From: Clostridium sp. MD294
GTDB lineage: Bacteria; Bacillota; Clostridia; Lachnospirales; Anaerotignaceae
NCBI RefSeq assembly: GCF_000364165.2
Contig: NZ_CP097810.1
Location: 434,001-498,000 of the forward strand
Direction of reading: 5' to 3'
Length of the DNA stretch: 64,000 nucleotides
Shown here: piece by piece, positions 58,434 to 64,000 of the stretch
How the letters are laid out: every line of letters starts with the position of its first letter
How positions within the stretch are numbered: position 1 is the first letter of the stretch
Program-made: the position numbers and the translations under genes
The notes under the pieces: model-generated
Database searches by the model: none
Told to the model about the DNA's origin: nothing
What the model saw: only the letters and a program-made list of their open reading frames with translations

Positions 58434-59201
58434 TTATTTATTTTTTTCATAAAGTATTTTTAGCCCTTTTAATGTTAATGTAGGGTCTAACACATCAAAT
58501 ATCGTTTTATCAGGGTCAATTACTTTTGCTAATCCTCCTGTAGCAATCACTTTCATATTAGGTAAATTTAATTCTCTTTTTAATTCTCTTACAATATGAA
58601 CAGTTTGTCCAATATGTCCTAGCACAATGCCTGCTTGTATACTACCTACTGTATTTTTTACAATAACAGACTTAGGCTTTTTAATTTCTACTTTGGGTAA
58701 TTGTGCCGCTCTCTGATATAAGGCATCTGCACAAATAGAAATACCTGGTGCTATCAGTCCTGTAATAAATTCTCCTTTTTCATTGATAACATCAAATGTG
58801 TCCGCAGTGCCATAATCAATAACTATAGCAGCTCCTCCATAAATTTCTTTCGCTGCTACTAAATTTACAATTCTATCTGCACCTACTTCTTTAGGATTAT
58901 CTCTTTTAATTACTATGCCTGTTTTCATACCTGCTCCTACTATCATAGGTTCTATATTAAAATATTTTCGTATGCCATGTGTTAAAGAATACATAATATC
59001 TGGTACAACAGAAGAAATAATCACTGCATCAATACAGCTTGCTTTTACATCAGAAGCATCAAAAAGAGAATGTATAAATATACCAGTTTCATCTGCCGTT
59101 TTTTTTGTTCCTGTTGCCATTCTCCAATATTTTACTATTTTATTGTCCTTATATACCCCTAAAACAATATTTGTATTCCCTACATCTATTACCAAAAGCA
59201 T
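58434..59201 (-). CDS. coaX: Type III pantothenate kinase, copy 2
   Basis: This encodes a 255-residue CoaX-type kinase for the first step of coenzyme A synthesis. DVGNTNIVLGVY (phosphate 1) and KEVGADRIVNLVAA with the catalytic Asp are intact. The phosphate 2 motif reads DYGTADTFDV, where the family usually has DxGTATTFD. It starts 12 bases after the other copy's stop and is about as similar to it as a tandem duplicate should be. It may be active or regulatory. Confidence 0.9.
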   Translation of the reverse strand: MLLVIDVGNTNIVLGVYKDNKIVKYWRMATGTKKTADETGIFIHSLFDASDVKASCIDAVIISSVVPDIMYSLTHGIRKYFNIEPMIVGAGMKTGIVIKRDNPKEVGADRIVNLVAAKEIYGGAAIVIDYGTADTFDVINEKGEFITGLIAPGISICADALYQRAAQLPKVEIKKPKSVIVKNTVGSIQAGIVLGHIGQTVHIVRELKRELNLPNMKVIATGGLAKVIDPDKTIFDVLDPTLTLKGLKILYEKNK

Positions 59202-59213
59202 TAATATACCCTC

Positions 59214-59990
59214 CTATTTTCTATGTTTGTTTTTTTCATACAATATTCGTAACCCTTTTAAAGATAATACAGGGTCTATTACATCAAATATTTCTCCTTT
59301 TTCATCAATTACTCTTGCAAGTCCCCCTGTAGCAACTACTTTTAAATGAGGTTGTTGTAACTCTTGTTTTAATTTTTCTAATATATAAAGTGTTTCTCCA
59401 ATATGTCCTATTACAATGCCTGCTTGTATACTATTTACTGTATTCTTTGCTATAATGCTTTCTGGTTTTTTAATTTCAATTTTGGGCAACTGTGCTGCTT
59501 TTTGATATAAGGCATCTGCACAAACCTGTACACCTGGTGCTGTAATTGCTGTAATAAATTCTCCATTTTCACTAATAACATCAAACATTGTTGCTGTACT
59601 ATAATCTACTACAACAACAGGCCCACCATAAATTTCATATGCTGCTACCAAATTTACAATTCTATCGGCACCCATTTCTTTGGGATTTTCCATTCTTAAA
59701 TTGATGCCTGTTTTCGTTCCTACTCCTACTATCATAGGTTCTATATGAAGCTGTTTTTTTATGGCATTTGTTAAAGAATACATAATATTAGGTACAACAG
59801 AAGAAATAATAACACTTTCAATCTCTTTTATATCCACATTAGAATGAGAAAAAAGAGAGCGAATTAAACTTCCTGTTTCATCTGCTGTTCTATTATTTAA
59901 TGTAGTAATTCTCCAATTTGCTACAAGCTCTTCTTTATCATAAACACCTAAAATAATATTGGTATTGCCTACATCTATGGCTAAAATCAT
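59214..59990 (-). CDS. coaX: Type III pantothenate kinase, copy 1
   Basis: This encodes a 258-residue CoaX paralogue. DVGNTNIILGVY and KEMGADRIVNLVAA are conserved. The phosphate 2 motif reads DYSTATMFDV: the key Gly is replaced by Ser and the second Thr by Met, a different loss than in copy 2. The two proteins could form a heterodimer in which each supplies what the other lacks; CoaX is a dimer in known structures. The ATG at 59990 follows AGGAGA. Confidence 0.88.
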   Translation of the reverse strand: MILAIDVGNTNIILGVYDKEELVANWRITTLNNRTADETGSLIRSLFSHSNVDIKEIESVIISSVVPNIMYSLTNAIKKQLHIEPMIVGVGTKTGINLRMENPKEMGADRIVNLVAAYEIYGGPVVVVDYSTATMFDVISENGEFITAITAPGVQVCADALYQKAAQLPKIEIKKPESIIAKNTVNSIQAGIVIGHIGETLYILEKLKQELQQPHLKVVATGGLARVIDEKGEIFDVIDPVLSLKGLRILYEKNKHRK

Positions 59991-60022
59991 TTTTTTCTCT
60001 CCTTAAAATATTAAAAAAGAGC

Positions 60023-60038
60023 ACGGGAACAATCCCGT
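60023..60038 (-). terminator. Terminator after the ECF S-component gene
   Basis: ACGGGA (60023-60028) pairs with TCCCGT (60033-60038), with an A/T flank giving a T run on the minus strand. It separates the ECF gene from the coaX pair. Confidence 0.7.
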
Positions 60039-60054
60039 ACCCTAAAACATATTT

Positions 60055-60645
60055 TTATGCTATTTTATTTCTATAAACTGCTTTTTGAAGTGCCAACACA
60101 ACAGAGGTACAAATTACTACTGCTGCCAACATTTCTACTACACCATATGTTGTAATAATTCCCCATATTACTGGCCCTGCCGCTGTACCTAATCTTTCTG
60201 TCATATCTTCTACATAAATAAAATAGATTAAGCCCATAGCACCTAGTGTATTTGTCAAAGAACCTAATGCAGAAGCAATAACAGAAGAAATTGTATTATT
60301 TTTTATAACACTCATTAATCCTTTATAACTATATCCTGCTACAACACCAATACATATTCTAGGCAATACAGATACTATAGGGTTCATAAAACAAGGGTCT
60401 AATATGCCTGATGGTTGTGTAATTGCTTTTATCATAGAAGAAATACCAAATGCTGCCCCTACAATTCCTCCTACAAGAGGCCCTTCTAACAATGCAATAA
60501 TAATTGTAGGAATATGTACAATCGTAGCACTAACAGGCTGCAAAGGTATAATTCCTAATGGTGTGTATGACAATATCATTGTAATAGCAATCATCATACC
60601 TGTAACAGTTAATTTTCTTGTAGACATTCCTTTTTTTGAACTCAT
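60055..60645 (-). CDS. ECF transporter S-component (possibly pantothenate, PanT-like)
   Basis: This encodes a 196-residue membrane protein with about six spans. MMIAITMILSYTPLGIIPLQ and ATIVHIPTIIIALLEGPLVG are typical of S-components of energy-coupling factor vitamin transporters. The specificity is inferred from the two coaX genes just downstream: pantothenate. The ATG at 60645 follows AAAGGAGG with a 10-base spacer; earlier in-frame starts are less likely. The ECF A, A' and T subunits are not in this window. Confidence 0.85.
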   Translation of the reverse strand: MSSKKGMSTRKLTVTGMMIAITMILSYTPLGIIPLQPVSATIVHIPTIIIALLEGPLVGGIVGAAFGISSMIKAITQPSGILDPCFMNPIVSVLPRICIGVVAGYSYKGLMSVIKNNTISSVIASALGSLTNTLGAMGLIYFIYVEDMTERLGTAAGPVIWGIITTYGVVEMLAAVVICTSVVLALQKAVYRNKIA

Positions 60646-60775
60646 TTTTTTGAGTCCTCCTTTCATTCTCATTCTTTCAGATATAAGATGATAATATTTT
60701 ATATTGTGTCTTTTTATTTCATAGAACTTTAGCGAAAAATTCATTCTGCCATGTTCTTTTTTTCAACACAAAACT

Positions 60776-60803
60776 ATTATAACAGCAAATTTTCTAATTA
60801 CAA
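60776..60803 (-). promoter_or_regulatory. Promoter of the ECF S-component gene
   Basis: On the minus strand TTGTAA (60803-60798), a 16-base spacer and TATAAT (60781-60776). It leaves a leader of about 120 bases in which no known riboswitch was recognised. Confidence 0.6.
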
Positions 60804-60884
60804 CATTTTTTTTAGTAATTCTACTATTTTTTTAATTAGAAATACAAATACTGTATAATATGTTATTTTTTATCATATTATGAA

Positions 60885-61244
60885 TTATATCTCTTTTTTT
60901 TGTAATAATTGTTGTCTTAATTTTTTTCCTTGTTCTGTAAAAAATATTGTATACCACACTTTTAATTTTTTTAATAGCTCTTTATTTTCAGACTGTATTT
61001 TTTTAATTTCTAATTCTGCTCCAATATCATCAAAATCAATACATTGTTCTGGTTTTATTATTTCAAAATAAATATTTCCTTCTTTTTTAAATCCTATTAA
61101 AAAAGTGCAACATAATTTTTGTGCTGTTAAAACACATATTACTTTTAATTCTTTTTGTATTTCTTCTGGCAATGTTTCAAATTTTGGTTCTATAAAATAT
61201 TTTTGTTTTTCATAATTTGCTACTGCTAATATCTGTTTTTCCAT
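60885..61244 (-). CDS. Small conserved protein, DUF6145-like
   Basis: This encodes a 119-residue soluble protein. The pattern EKQILAVANYEKQKYFIEPK, LPEEIQKELKVICVLTAQ and a C-terminal amphipathic helix resembles a family I recall as DUF6145, found beside birA in Lachnospirales. The name is from memory. It follows birA by 11 bases and shares its transcript. The function is unknown. Confidence 0.65.
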   Translation of the reverse strand: MEKQILAVANYEKQKYFIEPKFETLPEEIQKELKVICVLTAQKLCCTFLIGFKKEGNIYFEIIKPEQCIDFDDIGAELEIKKIQSENKELLKKLKVWYTIFFTEQGKKLRQQLLQKKEI

Positions 61245-61255
61245 ATTTTTCTCCT

Positions 61256-62224
61256 TTATACTATATTTCTAATAGAAACTTCTCCTGAAAATACAACTAC
61301 TCTTTCTCCTGTTTGTTTTTGTACTAAAAGTTCTCCTTGCTCTGTAATATCAATACCTTTTGCAGTAAAAGGCTGTTTTGACAACACTTGTAACTCTTTT
61401 CCTATATTAATACAATACTTTTTATATTCTTCACGAAAAGGCAAAAAACTACATTGTTTTTCATATTGTAAATAAATTTTTTCAAATTCCTCTAATACTG
61501 ATTTTATAATACTTTTTCTAGAAATGGTTTTTCCCATTTCTATTTTGAGTGAAGTAGCTATCTGTTCTAGTTCTTTTGGAAATGCCTCTATATTTACATT
61601 AATACCAATACCTGTTATTACAAAATGTACGCTATCCATTTCTGCATCTAGTTCTGTTAATATACCACAAACTTTTTTACCTGAAATCAAAATATCATTA
61701 GGCCACTTGATTTTTGATTGCAAACCTGTTTGTTGACGTATAGCACGACACACAGCAAGCCCTGCTAACAATGTTAAAACAGGTGCTTCTGATGGCATAA
61801 TATTAGGCTTTAAAAGTATACTGAACCATACTCCTGTCCCCTTTGGAGACTGCCAGCTTTTTCCCCTTCTCCCTTTTGCTGCTGTTTGCATTTCTGCTAC
61901 AGCAATAACTCCTTCTTGTTTTCCCTCTCTTGCTAATGCTCTAATACAATTATTTGTGCTGTCTGTTTGCTCATAAAAATAAATTTCATTTGCTATTTTT
62001 ATAGTATTTAATGCTTCTTTTATTTCTATCTCATTATATAAATCCTGTTCTGGTACAAAATAATAGCCTTTATTAGAAACTGCTTCAATTTGATATCCTT
62101 GTTCTTTTAATTTTTTTACTCCCTTCCATATAGCAGTACGAGAAACTCCTAATTTTTCTCCTAATTCTTCTCCAGAAATATAATTGTTCGCTTTTTTTAA
62201 TTCTTCTAATATTTTTTTATACAT
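61256..62224 (-). CDS. birA: Biotin-[acetyl-CoA-carboxylase] ligase / biotin repressor BirA
   Basis: This encodes a 322-residue two-domain BirA. The N-terminal helix-turn-helix (ELGEKLGVSRTAIWKGVKKL) is followed by the biotin ligase domain with the ATP/biotin-binding GRRGKSWQSPKGTGVWFS and KWPNDI. The C-terminal domain ends EVSIRNIV. It both biotinylates carboxylases and represses biotin genes when its operators are present. None is in this window. Confidence 0.95.
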   Translation of the reverse strand: MYKKILEELKKANNYISGEELGEKLGVSRTAIWKGVKKLKEQGYQIEAVSNKGYYFVPEQDLYNEIEIKEALNTIKIANEIYFYEQTDSTNNCIRALAREGKQEGVIAVAEMQTAAKGRRGKSWQSPKGTGVWFSILLKPNIMPSEAPVLTLLAGLAVCRAIRQQTGLQSKIKWPNDILISGKKVCGILTELDAEMDSVHFVITGIGINVNIEAFPKELEQIATSLKIEMGKTISRKSIIKSVLEEFEKIYLQYEKQCSFLPFREEYKKYCINIGKELQVLSKQPFTAKGIDITEQGELLVQKQTGERVVVFSGEVSIRNIV

Positions 62225-62244
62225 TATGGCTATCTCCTTATCAA

Positions 62245-62270
62245 AAAACCCTCGAATACTCGAGGGTTTT
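62245..62270 (-). terminator. Terminator after argF
   Basis: AAAACCCTCG (62245-62254) pairs with CGAGGGTTTT (62261-62270). The minus strand continues with TT runs. It separates argF from birA. Confidence 0.85.
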
Positions 62271-62312
62271 CAGTCTGTCAATAAACTTATTTCTACATTC
62301 GTAATTGTTTCA

Positions 62313-63257
62313 TTATTCACCAATTGTTGCCACCATAACTGCCTTAATTGTGTGCATTCTATTTTCTGCTTCATCAAATACTACAGATTGTTTTCCTTCC
62401 AATACTTCATGTGTTACTTCATATCCTCTTACTGCTGGCAAGCAGTGCATAAATATTGTATTTTCATTTCCTGTAGCTGCCATAACTTCTTCATTTACTT
62501 GATAAGGCTGCAACAAATCAATTCTTTCTTTTGTTTTCGCCTCTTCTCCCATAGATACCCAAACATCTGTATAAATAACATCTGCATTTTTTACTGCTTG
62601 TTTCATATCTGATGTAACGGTAATACTACCACCACTTTCTTCTGCATATACTTTACAAAGTTCTATAAGTTGTTTTTCTGGATAAAGGCTTTCAGGAGAT
62701 GCTACAACATAATGCAATCCCATTTTAGCACAACCAATCATTAAAGCATTAGACATATTGTTTCTACCATCACCAGCATATACAAAACGTATTCCTTCTA
62801 ACTTTCCAAGTTTTTCTTTTATTGTCATAAAATCTGCTAATACTTGTGTTGGGTGGTCTTCATCTGTTAAACCATTCCAAACAGGTACACCACTATATTT
62901 TGCCAATTTCTCAACAGTTTCTTGAGAAAATCCTCTAAATTCAATACCATCAAACATTCTTCCTAATACTCTAGCAGTATCTTCTACAGTTTCTTTATGT
63001 CCTAACTGTATATCATCTTTTCCCAAATATTCAGGGTGTGCTCCTTCATCAACAGCACCTACTGTAAAAGAACAACGTGTTCTTGTAGAAGGTTTTTCAA
63101 ATATTAATGCTACATTTTTATTTTTCATTCTTTTTTCATAAATACCTTTTTTCTTTTTCTCTTTTAACTCCATAGCTAAGTCAATAAAATATTCAATTTC
63201 TTCTGCTGTAAAATCCTTCAATGTTAAAAAACTTCTTCCCTTTAAATTTACTGCCAT
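62313..63257 (-). CDS. argF: Ornithine carbamoyltransferase
   Basis: This encodes a 314-residue enzyme. The carbamoyl-phosphate loop is [11 protein letters not shown], the ornithine-side motifs are [14 protein letters not shown] and [12 protein letters not shown]. It makes citrulline from ornithine and carbamoyl phosphate, in arginine synthesis or in catabolic citrulline use. GGAGGG precedes the ATG. It is not with other arg genes here. Confidence 0.94.
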   Translation of the reverse strand: MAVNLKGRSFLTLKDFTAEEIEYFIDLAMELKEKKKKGIYEKRMKNKNVALIFEKPSTRTRCSFTVGAVDEGAHPEYLGKDDIQLGHKETVEDTARVLGRMFDGIEFRGFSQETVEKLAKYSGVPVWNGLTDEDHPTQVLADFMTIKEKLGKLEGIRFVYAGDGRNNMSNALMIGCAKMGLHYVVASPESLYPEKQLIELCKVYAEESGGSITVTSDMKQAVKNADVIYTDVWVSMGEEAKTKERIDLLQPYQVNEEVMAATGNENTIFMHCLPAVRGYEVTHEVLEGKQSVVFDEAENRMHTIKAVMVATIGE

Positions 63258-63287
63258 AATACAATCCCTCCTTATTTAATGAAAAAA

Positions 63288-63312
63288 GACAGTCAAAGTC
63301 ATTTTGACTGTC
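63288..63312 (-). terminator. Terminator after the thioesterase gene
   Basis: GACAGTCAAA (63288-63297) pairs with TTTGACTGTC (63303-63312), with a T run on the minus strand. Confidence 0.8.
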
Positions 63313-63320
63313 TATATTTA

Positions 63321-63722
63321 TTACGCTTTTTTGCCTTTTTCTTTGGTACGCTTTATAAAACGGTCTAATTCTACTATAGCACGTTTATGAATACCAGAGC
63401 CAATTTTATCTATTTCATCATATGCTTTTACTTTAAATGTCAATGCCTTTCCATCAATTTCAATCAATTCTGACACAACACGCACTTTCATACCTACTGG
63501 TGTAGCAGCAGAATGTTTAATTTCTACAGCTGTTCCTACTGTATCATATCCTTTTGGCAAAAATGGAAGTACTGCATTAAGTGAAACGCCTTCCATCCAT
63601 GCAATCATTTTAGGTGTTGCTAATACAGTTACTGTTCCACTACCAAAATGAACTGCTGTATCTGCTTCTGTTACAACATATTCTTCTTCCATACTCATGC
63701 CTACTGATAAATTAAATTCCAC
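63321..63722 (-). CDS. Thioesterase (hotdog-fold, FlK-like)
   Basis: This encodes a 133-residue single-domain thioesterase. ATPKMIAWMEGVSL near residue 35, GTAVEIKHSAATPVGMKV and the alternating beta strands match FlK-like hotdog proteins. The start is a GTG at 63722 with AAGGGGG seven bases upstream. It follows ftsH by 12 bases and may be co-transcribed with it. Confidence 0.85.
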   Translation of the reverse strand: MEFNLSVGMSMEEEYVVTEADTAVHFGSGTVTVLATPKMIAWMEGVSLNAVLPFLPKGYDTVGTAVEIKHSAATPVGMKVRVVSELIEIDGKALTFKVKAYDEIDKIGSGIHKRAIVELDRFIKRTKEKGKKA

Positions 63723-63734
63723 AAAAGTACCCCC

Positions 63735-64000
63735 TTATTCTTGTTCTTTCTTTTCTAAATTAATAGCTACTGTATTTGTTTGTTGTTCTGTTTGTTTTTC
63801 ACTGTCATTATCCATTGTTGTAATACCAAGAACATTATTTCTTTTTTCTTCTTCAAATAGTTCTCTAAATTCTTCTCCTGTTACTTTTTCTTTTTCTACT
63901 AAAAGTTTTGCAGAAGCATGAAGAATTTCCATATTTTCTTTTAACATACGAATTGCTTCGCTATATGCTGTATCTACAATACGACGTACTTCCTTATCAA
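63735..64000 (-). CDS. ftsH: ATP-dependent zinc metalloprotease FtsH, 3' end only
   Basis: The frame is open to the right edge. The first visible residues read DKEVRRIVDTAYSEAIRMLK, then ENMEILHASAKLLVEKEKVTGEEFRELFE, the C-terminal protease helices of FtsH. A short acidic/Gln-rich tail follows. The catalytic AAA and HEAGH motifs lie outside the window, so only the C-terminus is present. Confidence 0.88.
   Translation of the reverse strand, partial: DKEVRRIVDTAYSEAIRMLKENMEILHASAKLLVEKEKVTGEEFRELFEEEKRNNVLGITTMDNDSEKQTEQQTNTVAINLEKKEQE

Overview
The window is a very A+T-rich chromosomal segment of a low-GC, Gram-positive, obligately anaerobic Firmicute. A clostridial lineage is most likely, possibly Lachnospirales, but the species cannot be named from the sequence. 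Supporting signs are the HrcA/CIRCE-controlled hrcA-grpE-dnaK-dnaJ operon, a long SRP RNA with an Alu domain, a SufC/SufB-only Fe-S assembly pair, rubrerythrin, a pyrophosphate-type phosphofructokinase, a G5/3D cell-wall protein, an LTA-synthase-like enzyme, a Gram-positive LexA box at recA, and strong AGGAGG-type ribosome binding sites with frequent GTG/TTG starts.

Layout. 1-9.7 kb: a partial membrane-anchored HExxH protein with Sel1-like repeats, two small hypothetical genes, a repair/translation cluster (nitrilase-like amidase, MsrAB fusion, AsnRS), then three secreted proteins with stalk-like domains, two of them tandem paralogues. 9.8-10.3 kb: a decayed flavodoxin gene. 10.3-15.3 kb: the heat-shock operon on the minus strand, with its promoter and CIRCE operator. 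15.4-21 kb: hemW, an LtaS-like sulfatase-fold enzyme and a large secreted protein with Ig-like repeats. 21.0-22.5 kb: an orphan phage tail-fibre cassette ending in xkdX. 22.8-29.4 kb: sufCB, purK and an FtsK/SpoIIIE with a very long Gln/Glu linker. 29.5-38.9 kb: two orphan genes, then a ZTP riboswitch controlling fhs, followed by folD, rimO, pgsA, cinA, an EamA transporter and SOS-controlled recA. 39-49 kb: SulP transporter, rubrerythrin with a PerR-like box, EamA transporter, a long structured leader before a PutP-type sodium symporter, an ABM-fold protein, PPi-PFK, secreted proteins and a 3D-domain protein. 49-52 kb: tatD and metG. 52-54.7 kb: an accessory patch with three small HTH proteins, a hairpin-rich repeat element carrying a truncated HTH gene copy, the SRP RNA and a type I toxin-antitoxin pair. 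54.7-64 kb, all minus strand: tadA, a lipoprotein, a coiled-coil protein, dusB, two tandem coaX copies, an ECF S-component, a small hypothetical gene, birA, argF, a thioesterase and the 3' end of ftsH.

How genes work together. fhs and folD form a one-carbon (tetrahydrofolate) unit gated by ZTP, a signal of folate shortage. The ECF S-component beside two pantothenate kinases suggests pantothenate uptake and coenzyme A synthesis. SufCB, rubrerythrin, MsrAB and the PerR-like box fit an anaerobe managing Fe-S clusters and peroxide. RimO and PgsA overlap and are probably co-translated, as are CinA and the EamA transporter.

The best candidates for something new are the 43.1-43.29 kb leader with two alternative terminator-like hairpins, the compact type I toxin-antitoxin locus, the paired coaX copies with different losses in the same motif, the orphan tail-fibre cassette, and the hairpin element next to the HTH cluster. 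No CRISPR array, transposase, integrase or tRNA gene was found.
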